DNA of 64,000 bases from Smittia aterrima (lineage: Eukaryota; Arthropoda; Insecta; Diptera; Chironomidae). Position 1 is the stretch's first letter. Each line of letters opens with the position of its first letter. The notes beneath the pieces were generated by a model. The model was given only the letters and a program-made list of their open reading frames with translations. It made no database searches and was not told where the DNA came from. The position numbers and the translations under genes are program-made. Location of the stretch: positions 22,568,854 through 22,632,853 of the forward strand of contig CP093830.1 of NCBI GenBank assembly GCA_033063855.1, written 5' to 3'. Below, piece by piece: positions 23,949 through 36,700 of this stretch.

Positions 23949-26946
23949 TTATTCATCCGACTCATCATCATCTTCATCTAAATCAAAAGAATTCCTTTTG
24001 TCTAATGAGAAAAGCTCAATGATTTCATGCAGCAACTTTCCTTCCAACGAATCTTTCTCTATCGGAGATGGATCTGCAATTATCTTTTCCAAAAGCAAAT
24101 TGAAGCTATTTCGAAGCTCAATGACGAGCTGAGACGTCTCTGGATTACACTTGAATCGTACAATGTCTCCTACTGAGATGTAATGAGTATTGTCCTCGCA
24201 GTTAGTTTTGATGCGGTCTCCAAAAATTAGAATTGCAAAGGAACTTATGTTGGAAGTTGTTTCCATCAGAAATATTTGATTGCTGAGCTTCTGTTGTTGG
24301 TGGAAAACTATAAAACCAGGATCATAGAAAGTGTTTTCATCACAGTTGACTGAAGACGGAAATATTTTCACACTACGACTTGAAGTTTTCACGATTTGCC
24401 TTTGTTTGTTTCGAGCCATCTTTACAGCACGAAACGCGATATTTGGATAAAGCGATCCACAAATCAAAGCGCGGAGAAGATCGTCATTATTTGAATGTTG
24501 ATTGATGAGTTGATTGCCACATTCTGAAGATTCAAGGAACTTGGTCCTATGAAGTGATTCTGCGAATTGATTCCTCATTCGATCAAGCATTTTGAGAATA
24601 GAATCTGACAAAAAATTCTTGTAACAAAACTGTTTTTGAGAATGATTTTGTTCGTTCCAATCGTAGAATGCATTTACGACTGCGAGCTGATCTGAATTAC
24701 TTGAGAAACGTCTCTTCGATTCGTTGCATTCATCTTCTTTACCCAAAACAGAATAGAAAGGAGATTTGAAAGCGAGACTTGCAGCGATGGTTGCAATAGG
24801 ATCGAAGCATCGAAAGATAGAGCTGAACAAAAGCATTTTTCCTGTTTGGGGATGACACATAAGCCGAGCGAGATGCAATCCAAGTGGTGTTAGTTCTTCT
24901 TTTTCAGTTAAAGCTCCCAGTCTCATGAGAAATTTAATGCTGTTTTCAATAACTTCTTTGTCAGGAATATCGATGAATGTTGACAGAAAAGCCTTTAAAT
25001 CCTTGACACAAATAACTTTGATTGTAAGAAAAAGCTCCTCGAGTCGTGTCCGAAGTATTTCTGGCGTTTCAAATGGCTCAAATGAATTCGATCGTGCTCG
25101 CGTGTAGAGATGATAACAAAATCCTTCCTGAACTCTTCCAGCTCTTCCTTTTCTTTGCGTCTCATTTGCCTTTGTTATCCACTGATCTTCAAGAACTGTT
25201 GCGTTTTTCTCGAAGTCGAAAAATGGTTTTCTCATTTTTCCAGCGTTTATCACAAAAACTACGTCGTCAATTGTAATTGACGTCTCTGCTAATGGAGTTG
25301 ATAGAATTATCTTTCTCACGCCTTTTGGTGGACGAATGAAGATATTTCTTTGATCATTTCCAGTCAGCAAAGAGTGCAAAGGATGAATAACAAACTTGTC
25401 TCTTGGGAACTCAGGTGATTTTTGAAGAACATCGTAGAGCTTTGAGATGATCGAGAAACCGGGAAGAATAACAAGAATGGCGCCCTCTCCTTTGTTGTAC
25501 GAAATATAACGAATAAGATATTCGATGAATTTCACATCTAAAGCTTCACTGGCCGGATTCATGAGTGTTGCAATTGTTTTGTTCGAGTAAGAACCTCGCA
25601 GCGATCTCACATAACTTCCAACAATCAATTCAAACTCGTCGTCTTGCTCTTGTCGTTGCTTCTTCATCTTGTGTTGAACCCATTGTGGCAGTTTACGTTG
25701 ATTCTGATCATTAAAGTTGTCGTAGCGAGTTTCTTCGATAATATCTTCTAGATAAATCTCTTTTACAGGAAACGTGAAGCCTTCGATATGAACCATTGGA
25801 CAATTGTTGAAATATCTCGAGAAGTTTTCTGCATTTAGCGTTGCTGACATTAAAATTACTTTCAAGTCCTTTCGATAATGAACAATTTTCTTTACAAGAG
25901 CTAAACATACGTCAATGTGAACGTCTCGCTCATGAATCTCGTCGATAATTATGTGAGTGTAGTCTGAGAGAGCTGCATCGATTTCTATAAGCTTCAATAG
26001 AACTCCAGTTGTGCAGAACATAATGCTACCGCAGCTTCTCGGCATAACTTTCTCCAATCGAATTTGGTAACCGATCGAGTGACCAACAATTTCATCTCTT
26101 TCCGAAGCAACTCGTTCTGCGATTGACGTAGCTGTTGGAACGATAAATTAAAAAATGAATGTTGAGATTTGTATTAAAAACTTACCAGCAATTCTACGAG
26201 GTTGAGTGCAAAGTATTTTGATTTGACTTCCTTTCTTCTTTATCAAAGCATCGTCAAGTAAAAATTGAGGTATTTGGGTCGTCTTTCCACAACCAGTATT
26301 TCCTTCTATTAGGACAACTTGATTCTTTTCGATAAGGTCGATAATCTCCGCTTTGTGTTGATGAGCTGGAAGCTTTTGGCGAAACTCAATCATGTTTACG
26401 TAATTCTCTGACATTCCTTTAGCGAAAAACTCATCGTTAAGATCTTCGTCGAGTTTTGATGGCGAAGTCTCAGCTAAAGGCTGAACAGCTTCTTTAAGGA
26501 GCTCATCAAACTCCGAGCGATTGTGTTTATGGAAATCTTCAAGGAACTCTGATATTTTCTGACTCTTTGGTTGAGCTGTTACATTCCGGATGATGGCACG
26601 AACTTTTTGAATAGTTTCATTAGATAAAGAAATGCTTGGTCCTGAAAGCTAAACAAAAATCGGTTAACATTTCATCAAATGATTTTTAAAGAATACTTAC
26701 CAACTTTTTCTCTTGTCGATTTGGTTTTCCATCGGCTTTCCTTTGGTTTTTACTTCGTTGTGCATACCACATCCCTATGTCACGCCCACGCAATCCAGCT
26801 GGCGGTCGATCATTCGATTGATTTGATGTTTGTTGTGATCCTGATTGTTCATCACTGTTCGATTGATTACGACTATCAAGTTTATCTCTTAGCCTATTGG
26901 CAGTTTGTTTGTAATTCGATCTGCCGTGACTTCCTCTTCTATTCAT
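23949..26946 (-). CDS. DHX36: DEAH-box helicase DHX36 (RHAU), G-quadruplex resolving
   Basis: Minus exons 26946-26701, 26648-26186 and 26131-23949 give 963 residues. The N terminus carries the RHAU-specific motif (PAGLRGRDIGMWYAQR, about 49-64), which in the family caps parallel G-quadruplexes. The helicase core follows: Walker A GNTGCGKTT (about 198-206), DEIH box, SAT, ETSITIDDV and QRKGRAGR, then winged-helix/ratchet and OB-fold regions and an acidic tail. DHX36 unwinds DNA and RNA quadruplexes in an ATP-dependent manner, affecting mRNA stability and translation. All core motifs are intact. The start is 136 bp from the CCDC137-like start, so the two genes probably share a bidirectional promoter. 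The 55-bp piece at 21703-21757 derives from this gene. Confidence 0.95.
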
Positions 26947-27082
26947 TTTAAATATTGTTTTAACTAAAAACATTCAAAATTATTCTGAAGCTACAAACTT
27001 GAGGGGTAAACAGCTTTGAAATTAAAAATCATAACAAAGCAACGTGCGAAATCTGAAATCAAATTAAAAGGAAATAAACAAT
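26947..27082. promoter_or_regulatory. Bidirectional promoter, DHX36 / CCDC137-like
   Basis: Only 136 bp separate the start codons of two divergent genes, so both promoters and both 5' UTRs must fit here. There is no TATA box, as expected for housekeeping promoters. Confidence 0.55.
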
Positions 27083-28135
27083 ATGGGACGAAAGATTCCA
27101 CTTCCAAAACGACATTTCGGTGTTAGAGATCCATTGCAACAACGAAAAGAAAGAGAGGAAAAGTAAGTTCAATAAGAAATTAAAATATTTTTGAAAATTA
27201 CAATTTCCTTTGCAGAATCAAAGACAAAATTAATAATCCGCCGAAAGATTTCGACCAGCAAGAAGTTTCCAAGAAATTTAAAACATTTGTGAAGCTGAAA
27301 GAAGAAGCTCAGACAGGAAAAGGAAAGAAAAGTAAGATCCTATCATTAAACTTTCTTTTTGTTTTGCTTATCAAAATTTATTTTAGAATCGAGAAGTATT
27401 CACGATGATTTCCAATCAACGAAAATTGATTTGGATGGCATCAAGCGAAACGCAAATGAGACAGATCGCAAATTTCTTAGAAGAGTTAATCGCCTGACGC
27501 ATCAAAGGCGACTGGAAGCCGGCTTCGCGGCAAAGTACAATGTTGACATCATTCGAAATGAGGATACTGGAGAAATCAAATTGAAGAAGAAACCAAAAGA
27601 TCAAATCGAGGAGCTCATGAAGAAGAGAAGAGCAGAGGCAAAAAGTGGAAAGAAGAAATTTGTCGAGAAACCTTTAACTGATGCTGAACCGAAATTAACA
27701 AGCTTGGAGAAGCTTAAGCTCAAGAAAAAGGCGAAGAAGGATTCATCAACTGCTGAGAAGGACAGACATTTCGCAGAATACCAACATGAAGTGTTTAAGT
27801 TTGGGGAAACTGTGCTAGCTCCTCCAACTTTGGTAAAACCAAGAAAATCAAGGAAAATTGAAACAGTCTCCCGTCCAGGACAGCGAGATCTTTTACTTTC
27901 ATCCATTCTGAAAAGTGATGAAGCCCCTGTAGTAAAGAAACTGGAGATATTCGGAACAAAACCTAATAAGATTTTCAAGGGCCCAGTTGACAAGAAAGGA
28001 AAACGTAAAAATCTTCCAAACTCAACTAGACTTGCGCTGGAGAGTGAACGACAAAATGTTGTTGAGCTTTATCGACAAATGAAAAAGAAACAGCCAATAG
28101 TCCCCATCGGTAATAAGAATATTGAAGATTTCTGA
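27083..28135 (+). CDS. CCDC137: CCDC137-like nucleolar protein
   Basis: Three exons (27083-27162, 27216-27331, 27387-28135) give 314 residues. The protein is lysine-rich with long basic helices. It shows the hallmarks of the CCDC137 family: an early segment around DPLQQRKERE, the block RKFLRRVNRLTHQ, the strongly conserved KFGETVLAPP, and RPGQRDLLLSSIL after it. A late helix (RLALESERQNVVELYRQMK) matches the end of the family domain. In vertebrates CCDC137 is a chromosome-periphery/nucleolar protein; its function in flies is not established. It is divergent to DHX36 and convergent with PPWD1, with stop codons 69 bp apart. Confidence 0.85.
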
Positions 28136-28204
28136 AATAAATTTATTTTGTTCTAATGGAAAAACATTTTCTTGCTCTGTCATCGATTTATTAAAATCTA
28201 AGGA

Positions 28205-30100
28205 TTATCCAAAGTTAATTGAAATGATTTTAATTTCGTCGTAGGGTTTATCGGTCTTCGGGTTTGTCTTCGCATTACAGATATTTTGACAGACTTCCAT
28301 TCCTTTATAAACTCGACCGAATGCTGTGTGCTTGTTATCAAGCCATGGTGTTGGACAAACAGTTACGAAGAACTGAGATCCATTGGAATTTGGACCTGCA
28401 TTTGCCATCGAGACTGTATACGGTCGATCGTGTTTGATGTTTTGTGAAAATTCATCCTTGAAATCATGGCCCCATATTGATTGACCTCCTGTTCCGCTTC
28501 CAGTTGGATCTCCAGTTTGAATCATGAAGCCTTTGATAACACGATGAAAAACGTGACCATTGTAGTAACCGTTCTTGCCATGAACACAAAAGTTCTCAAC
28601 TGTCTTGGGACATTCCTTGCCATAAAGTTTCATATGAATGTCTCCAAACGTCGTATGAATAACAGCATTATCGAAAATCTTTTGAACTGGATTACTTTCG
28701 GTGACAGCAAGAATATCTTCCTTCGACGGTTGCTCATTGAAAACATCTCGATCGACGTCTTGGACATCGGAAGGTAAGCGTCTGCTATAAAGATAGAATC
28801 TTTGTTTCTTGTAGGCGGTACAGAATACGATCGGATCATTCGTTGCCAGTGCCATGACGGGATTCTCACTTCCCTCTTGTTCGAGAGTTGTTGCTGCTGT
28901 TGATTTCTTTACTTTACCTTGAAACAAAGCAATGTTAAGCGGGCGAATGTTGTCGCTCTTTCCAAGTACTTTTGTGCACTTATTCGTCTCAATGTTCACC
29001 AACTTTATTCCAATCATCGTCGAGTAGAGAATGAAGTGACCGCTCACATCAAAAACGATGTTATTGTACAACAACGAATCCGTTTTATCTATGTCTTTCT
29101 CGTTGTTCATTCTTCGTCCAAACTCCATATTTGGAATAGCATGGCTCGTCTGTTGAGCTTCTGCAACTCTTGCTAATGATTCGTCAAATACTCGAGTCAT
29201 CTTTCCAGTAAGAAATTGGAAAATTCGCACTTTCCGGTCCGTTGAAGTAGTAGCAAACTTTTTGCCATCTGGAGAGATTGCTAAACTTGCGACGATAGTT
29301 TTACTCTTTGCAAACTCGTAGAGACTCGTGTCAAGCTTCGACTCGAACTGAACAATTTTCTCGGGGAATGAATAATTGTGCTTGTGGCCCTGCCAATATT
29401 CCAGGATTCCTGCTTTATCAACTGAGATTATGGTCTCGAAGCGAACGTTGTAATTAATGACAGTCACTGGCTTAGTATGAAGTTTATCAAGAACATGAAG
29501 TGGTTCGTTAGTTCCTTGTCCATCGTATATTTTGATTGTTCCACTGTCTGCATCTCCCACAGCAAGACAAGGTATCGTATCACCAGCGGAATAGATCCAG
29601 CAAGTGCACGCAGGAGTAATGTCGAGCTTGAGCATGTTGATCATGTCAAAGTTTATGACGTCGAAAATCTTCACACTTTTATCCGTAGATGAAGTACAGA
29701 TGAGTGATCCCTGAGAATTCGCGCTGAGAGAAGTAATTGGCTGTAAATGAGCTCGGAAGTGTTTCACAAACTCAATTCCTTCCTCATTCTTCTTCCAGAA
29801 TTTCACATGTCCATCGACGGATGCCGTAATTATAAAATCAGTCTTCGTGCAAACGACAAAGGAGATTTGGTCACGATGCATGAACGACTTCTCATAAGCT
29901 TCTGTATTGGGAAGGCTAGAAAAAATACGATTGAAATAAATATAAACAAACTCTGGCGCCTTAACTTACTTATCAAGAAAAAGTTTCTCGTGAGTCAAAA
30001 CTTTGCGTTTCTTTGCTTGCGGTTCAGTTGCTTCAGCAAGCGTTGGTCCAACCCATTCTTCTTCACTGTTTTCGGCATCTTCTTTACGTGTTTCTTCCAT
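28205..30100 (-). CDS. PPWD1: PPWD1: WD-repeat plus cyclophilin peptidyl-prolyl isomerase
   Basis: Minus exons 30100-29970 and 29915-28205 give 613 residues. The first exon is an acidic/basic lead with a nuclear-type KKRK. It is followed by an N-terminal WD-repeat propeller (for example FIITASVDGHVKFW and KFATTSTDRKVRIF) and a C-terminal cyclophilin domain (about 455-613). The cyclophilin active site is intact: FHRVIKGFMIQTGD, GSQFFVT and the cyclosporin-site tryptophan in TPWLDNKHTAFG. PPWD1 is a nuclear cyclophilin found in spliceosomal C complexes, where it isomerises X-Pro bonds. Its 3' end faces the CCDC137-like gene with a 69-bp gap. Confidence 0.96.
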
Positions 30101-30896
30101 GATTTTCAATTTATTTCAATTTCTCAATCGTTTGCAATACAATAAAGCTTTGTCACTAACTCCGAAAGCTTCATTGCTCCGAAAGCTTCAGCTTTTTCAA
30201 TGCTTCTTTATTTTAGAGGGCAGTGACAAAGTTATTTTTCGTCAACAATAATTTAGTTTCTCTTCGTCTTTAAAAGCATGTCAAGCTCTTTTAAAATTAA
30301 AAACATTTAGAATACTTTGTGCAAAATAATTAGAAAGTATTTAAACCCACCAAAGAAAGTTGAGTGGTAAGTTCAGATGAAAAATCAAAAGTTTTGCGAA
30401 AAGATTTAGCAACAGATGTTGCCTGGGATTTTACAATCAGTTTCTTACGATTTCGAAAGTTTACAGAAAGAAACATGAAACTGCACGAGCAGTTTGTTTA
30501 TTGTTAGTAACAAACTTTAATACAAAATACTTTGTATCAATATTGCATAATGAATCAGCAGTGTTTGGTTGTGGAAGACTGAAGGTCACCATGACATCGT
30601 TTCAAATGCCTTTTGTTAAATAAATACTTGAGAAATTGGTCTGATAATTTTCTTGAGGCACTTAAAATATTCTTAATCAGCACAAAAAATTAATTTTGAT
30701 CAAGTAGACAATGCATATCGTAAATCAAATCTTTGAAAGTGTTACAAACCGGAATCGTCTCGCATAAAGTCACAGTATAAAAGACTTAGCTTCCTGGACC
30801 ATTCTTTCATTAGATGTTTGCTCGTCGTACTTCGAAGAGGCATTTATTTTATTTAACATATTTTCTTTAGACATTCTGTAGGCTGTAGGCTTCACT
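30101..30896. other. Intergenic region between PPWD1 and SAMHD1-like
   Basis: Divergent promoter region. It contains a direct repeat CTCCGAAAGCTTCA (30159-30172 and 30177-30190) enclosed by 10-bp inverted arms (30148-30157 and 30222-30231), and a TATA box near the SAMHD1-like gene. Confidence 0.55.
30776..30783 (+). promoter_or_regulatory. TATA box of the SAMHD1-like gene
   Basis: Consensus TATAAAAG lies about 30 bp before an initiator-like TCATT near 30809 and about 115 bp before the start codon. The spacing fits a focused insect core promoter. This contrasts with the TATA-less housekeeping neighbours and suggests regulated expression. Confidence 0.6.
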
Positions 30897-32329
30897 ATGA
30901 CCTATTTTACGAACGAAGATCCTGTCCATGCAAACCTTACACTGCCCGACTACGTTAGAGAAATCGTTGCGACGAAAGAATTTCAACGATTGCATAAACT
31001 GAAGCAGCTCGGTGAGTGAAATTTTATGCTTTCCCGTATAACGTGATTTTACATTAAGCTTGTTTCAGGTGTTTCCCATTTCGTATTTGAAAAAGCAATC
31101 CACACTCGAGCGGAGCATTGCATTGGCACTGCTTATCTCTCTTATCGTTTAGTTAATCACTTGGAGCAAGACTCTGGCAAGAAGATCAAACCCTTATACA
31201 AGAAATGTGTAATTGTGAGTTGAGCAACAATTTTATAAAAGCTTTAAATTAATTATTTTCCTTTCGCAATACAGCTCGCTGCACTTTTGCATGATATCGG
31301 CCATGGGCCTTATTCTCATTTGTGGGAAGGTGTCGTCCATCAAGGAGCTCATAAGGATTGTAAGATTTTACTAAAAATAATTGGATTTCATCTTGATTAA
31401 GAAAATATTTCACAGGGACTCATGAAGATCAATCGAAGAAAATCGTTGAACACATTTTCAGCAAAATTCGTCTTCACGAATCTAACGAACAACATGACGT
31501 AGCATTGAAGCTTTTAACATCGTTCATCACTTGCGAAGTCAATGTGTGGGATGAAGTACTGACACCAGAAGAAATGTTTCTTACTGAGATTGTTAGCAAC
31601 AAATTTTGCAAAATCGATGTCGACAAATGTGACTATCTTTCACGCGACTTGCATTATTTGAATGGTCTAGTCACAGTGAAGCCGTTCATAGATTTTCTTT
31701 CGAGAGCTCGTATCCTCTACGACAACGACGGAATATCACACATTGGATACCACCAAGACGACTTCGATCTAATAGAAAATATGTTCTACAACAGAGCGTA
31801 CTATCACATGAATATTTATCAACAGCATCAAGTTGCAGCCGCAGAAAAAATGGTAAAAGAGATTTGCGTGAAAAGCTCTGCTGGAGGAGTTACGGTGTCT
31901 GGATTGGAGTTGACGGAAGTGCAGAACGACGTTGAAGCTTTCACTCAACTTGACGACACAGTTTTAGATCTCATCGCCGAAAATGAAGTCAAAAATGATT
32001 TGATCCACGAAGCTCAAAAGATTTTAGCTGATCTGAAAGAAGGTCGACGATATAATTTAATTTGGGAAACATGCGAAAACGATGGAGATAAGATTCTCGA
32101 GGAACTTGTTTCCAAGTTCGGAAAAATCTTTTGTGTCGTTGGAAAATTTATTCCAGCAGCTGAAGTGCCGTCAAACATTCCGATGTACAACGATTCTCTT
32201 GATCGTGTGGAGATGACTAGCAGCTTGAAGCTCGGTTACAAATCGGAAATGATTTACTGCACATCACCAGACTCCACCGTCGTTAACAACGTCAAGGACT
32301 TTTACAAGTCAACAAACAATAATATTTAA
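30897..32329 (+). CDS. SAMHD1: SAMHD1-like dNTP triphosphohydrolase (HD domain only)
   Basis: Exons 30897-31011, 31069-31214, 31275-31359 and 31416-32329 give 419 residues. The HD metal site is complete: His55 (RAEHCIG), His93-Asp94 (LLHDIGHGPYSH) and Asp188 (DVDKCDYLSRD). Other SAMHD1 blocks follow in order (WTHED, FLTEIVSNK, RAYYHMNIYQQHQ, DVEAFTQLDD). SAMHD1 is an allosterically tetramerised enzyme that cleaves dNTPs to nucleoside and triphosphate, limiting dNTP pools for replication and invading nucleic acids. This copy starts almost directly at the HD core, with no N-terminal SAM domain. It also lacks most of the C-terminal extension, being about 200 residues shorter than the human enzyme. 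Catalysis should be possible; whether the allosteric nucleotide sites work is not visible by eye. A TATA promoter precedes it. Confidence 0.92.
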
Positions 32330-32469
32330 CTTTTCTTACAAATGTCAAAACCCAAAGTTTTTTAAGTCATAAGCAATCAAAAGAAACAAAGTTATTTTTT
32401 AAGAAAGCCTTATTTATTTTTACCTCAATGTAGATGTTAATCGAAATAGATAATAAACAGGGACAGTTC

Positions 32470-33538
32470 TTAATTATTTGGAATCTTTTTAACTGACTTC
32501 AGGAAGGGATTATCGATGATTGGTTTCGGTTCTTGTTGTACAACGGGAGGTGCTTCCTTCACAGGAACAGGTGTTGGTTCTTTCTTCACTTCACTTGCTT
32601 TGTTTTTGTTCTTTCGTTTCTTAGGAGGTGAAACTTCAATGTCTTCAGGCATCATGTTATTCTCCTCAGGTTCACTCTCAGAATCGTCTGTTGGTTTGCG
32701 ATTAGCGACTTGATAGTAATATTCCAGTTCTTCCCAATCGAAGATTTGATCACAAGGATTAAGTGCGCTCAGATAAGATGGGAATGAAGGCTTACAAGCG
32801 ATAACTAAAAATATTAATGAATTCTTTAGTTTTACAGAAAATGCATTAAGTTATTACAACTTACGAGGAAACATTTGATTCTCTTCATGATCGAACAAGC
32901 TGTGAGTATCAACACCTGAAAGTAAGAAGCTTATAAGAAAAATTCTAGTTTTCGTCTCAATTATTTGTCTTACTTGTTTTAGCGAGGAATCTTGTCAAAG
33001 CCTTTTCAACATCTCGTTTCTGATTTGCTGATTTTTCTCTAATGGCTTCGTATTCTGTCTCCGGCTGTTTATATGTTGCTGTTCGTACATAAGCGTGAGG
33101 ATCAGGAAGCGATGGAAGATAGCTAGGAATGTGAACAGGATTTGACGGCTTTGCTCCTGCTTGAAGAATTTGAAGAGGGTTCTGTGGTTTGCTTGGATTT
33201 AAATTCCTTGCTGTCGGCCTTCCTTCTCTCATCGCATATTTATCTAGATCTTTGTAACTCATTCCCATGTTGATCATTGCCATTACAACATCACCAACAA
33301 CTGGTTGAGTTCTACCCGCAAGTTCAGCAAAGTTCTTCGTTTGATTAGCTGTCTCACACATCACTTAAACAAAATAAATTTGGATTAGAAAAATAATTTT
33401 TAAAATAAAATTAAACTCACTCGCAAGCAACATCTCCACCAGCGTTTCGACACATTCTTCAGTTGCAACAGTGAATCCTGCTTCTGATACAAGCAAGCAG
33501 ACTGCTTCTTTTAGTACTTTTCGTCTTGGATCACTCAT
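32470..33538 (-). CDS. TAF8: TFIID subunit TAF8 (prodos)
   Basis: Minus exons 33538-33421, 33363-32974, 32915-32865 and 32804-32470 give 297 residues. The N terminus is a bromodomain-associated histone fold (about 4-85: RRKVLKEAVCLLVSEAGF, then VETLVEMLLA and VVGDVVMAMINMG), which pairs with TAF10. The TAF8 C-terminal signature follows (HIPSYLPSLPDPHAYVRT, about 115-132). The tail is acidic then lysine-rich (PPKKRKNKNK), probably a nuclear localisation signal. TAF8 joins TFIID core assembly for RNA polymerase II initiation. It is convergent with the SAMHD1-like gene (140 bp apart) and divergent from CCAR1 (189 bp). Confidence 0.94.
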
Positions 33539-33727
33539 TTATTAATTTGTTTTGTTTTTTGTTTGAAATATTTCCGGAGAATTTCGAATCGAATTTGTGA
33601 CAAGGGATTTTTTTTGCCTCCAACGCTTCTTACCCCCGCGGTGAAAAAATAGTGCGGAAAGAGAAAATTCAAGAAATTTGGAAAATATTTGTTAAATAAA
33701 GCGAAATTCGATCTTAAAACGTTAAAT
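33539..33727. promoter_or_regulatory. Bidirectional promoter, TAF8 / CCAR1
   Basis: 189 bp separate divergent start codons of two transcription-related genes. There is no TATA box. A short GC-rich patch (CCCCGCGG near 33632-33640) stands out from the AT-rich surroundings. Confidence 0.5.
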
Positions 33728-36700
33728 ATGAGTTTCCAAAAGAATCCTCCATGGCAGAAGAACGTTGCAATGCCGAATTTTCAGCAGCAAATGCAACATC
33801 TCAACCAGATTGGATTTCAAATTCATCAGAACCAGCTGGGATTTCCAAATCAACCAATGCTTCAAATGAACCAATTAGTAAATCAAGTACCAACTGTTCA
33901 ATATCCAACTGCTCGTGTTAATCCGATGGCATTTCAACAACCTCAAAGCACTCAGCAGTCAAATTCTCAAGGATTACAGCAGCAACAACAACAATCGAAA
34001 TATAATATGAATCAGAAAAACTTTTCCGGCACGGGAGTCGTCACGAAAATCCAGAATGAAATTGGATTTATCGATGGAGAAGTTCTTTTCCACAAGACAG
34101 CTTGTGTCAGAGGCAGTTCTCCAAAGCTTGGAGATCAAGTCCTTGTAGAGGCATCTTACAACCAGTCAATGCCTTTTAAATGGAACGCAACTCGTGTTCA
34201 GGTCCTTACATCTGCTGGTAGCAGCAGCAACGGTGGAAGCATGCAGCAGAGCAATAAAAGTTACAGCTCTGTACCACCGCCTCGAGACTTACCAGCCTTA
34301 GATTCTGGCTTCTTCAGAAACAATCGTCGAAATTCGCCATCGTTTGAAAGAAGAAAATCACCAGAGAGACGTCCCAGATCTCGTGACAGACGTGATCTTG
34401 AGGTAAAGATTTTAGATTCATGTTGCCATGATAAATTCCTTTACTTAATTGTGTATTTAATTTACAGGAAGATAATGAGCGCAAGCGCCGCCGTGAAGAA
34501 CGAGAAAAGGATAGAGAAAGGTCTCATCGACCTCGAGAATCTATTGAACACAGAGATCGTAGCCCTATCAGAAAGCCGTCACCAAAGCGTCGTCGAGTCA
34601 GAGTTGTTCCTCGATACTCGGTGCAGATTCCTAAAATCTCTTTATCTATGCCTGTCGCTGATATTGTTGAGATCAAGAAACGCTACCAGAACTTGTACGT
34701 TCCTTCGGACTTTTTCAGCAGCGGCGTCAAATGGGTTGAAGCTTTTCCAGCCAATGCTCCATTCTCTATTCAGAAAACCTGCTCGTTTCATGTCATGAAC
34801 AAAGAGGTTGGACCTCTAAGCGCTAACGATGCTGTTTTAGATCCACCTGATGCTGATTACTTGTACTCAGCGAAGGTGATGCTGATGTCAACGCCAGCAA
34901 TTCAAGAGATCTACAAGAAATGTTTCGCTCGTGCAGAAGACACAGATAAATTGGAAGATCCCGAACGCGATTTTGTTCATCCGACACGCTTGATCAATTT
35001 CCTTGTTGGAGTACGTGGAAAGAATGAAACAATGGCTATCGGAGGCGCATGGTCAAAAAAACTTGATGGTAATGTTTATTTTCAATTTCAATGACATTTT
35101 GTTTAATGTATTCCAAAATCCGACAGGCGAAAACCCGCAATCAGATCCGACTGTACTGATTCGCACAGCTATACGAACTTGCAAAGCCTTGACTGGCATC
35201 GATTTATCAAACTGCACACAGTGGTAAGTCAATGAAACCCTAGCCCTGTTTCACCCTCGTCGTGTTTTTATCATCAAGTTTCAAAGTCTGCTCCTTATCA
35301 CAAGCATGACCCAAACTAAAGCTTTCTTAATCGTAAACAAACGATCCAAAAGCAAAACGTTATTCCCGGTTTTCATTTTATATTTTTTTTTGGTGTTGAA
35401 ACGTTTTTGATGAACCTTGCAAATCTGCGATTTACAAGATTCATGAACAATGACTCTAGCAAGAAAAAATTAGTCAATCACAAATGCGTCTCGATTCCGT
35501 AAGTATTTCACTTTATTTTCGGTTGTGTTGAGTAGCTGAACGGCTCACGAAGCTAAAGTGTCCTGATTGCTTCTCCTTTTATATTTGTTTCTTCATATTT
35601 TCTGTTCTAACGACATGAACGAAAATGAAAACTTGCGCAACTTTTATTTGCCACCAAAAATCGTTTTTTATTTTTATTGAAAAACAACTAAATTTGTCCA
35701 CCATCTCCCCCCATTCAATAGGTATCGATTTGTAGAATTATATTACCGACGTTCCGAACAGGCGAAGGATAAGGATAAGGGCGGCAGCTCGAAGCCAGCC
35801 CGCATTGAAACGACTGTTATCTTTCTGCCCGACACTTCTTCAATCATGCCGAATCGTTTAGAATGGGAGGACGTTCAAGTTCGCTACAAAGAAGCTTTGC
35901 AAAGTTGTATTGCTTCAAAAGAGGCTCCAGCTGCTGAAGAGTTGAAGGAGATTCCAACAATCACAATTCCCGATGACGGCGAGATGGTGACAGAAAATTC
36001 AGCTGAGAATGTTGATGATAAAAATAGTGTTAAGAAAGCGGTTGACGACGAAGCTGAGAAGATGGATGAAGACGATGAAAAGGACGTGGAGCCACTAGCA
36101 GCAGCCGTGGTTGTAAATCCAGATTCTAGCATAACTGATAAGGCACTGACTGATAACAAAACCAGAAGTTTATTAGTTTATTTCCCCACAACATTCTATC
36201 TCTCTACTCTCGTCCTTTCATTAGTTTCACTGCTTGGAAATCACACTTATTCTTTGTTTTTGCTCAATATCCATCCTGATGCAGCAAATTTACATGTTTT
36301 TTTTGTTGAGTCACCTACCTAACATTCCAACTTCATCTAACTAAATTGGAATCTCCAAAGGCATTAAGTGAAATTAATCAATCAATAAGGACCAAGTACA
36401 ACCAACTCCCCCTTCCTTCCATGCGTCCTGCCCGATCAAAAACGCTTTCTTCTAGTTTATTTTATATTAATAACTGTGTGAATGTCTTGTGAAATGTAAA
36501 TGTGGCGTGTGGATGAAACGACAAATCTTATCTGATCATCGAGTGGAAATCCATTCGAATACAAATTTCTTGATGAGACGATTTTATTCTGACCCGAAAA
36601 GAAAACTTTTTTGTTTAGTAGAAGAAATCAATTCGAAGTTGTCAAGGACTAACAAAGTTTTCATATCATTTCAGGATTCAAACTTAGGAGCTGGAGATGA

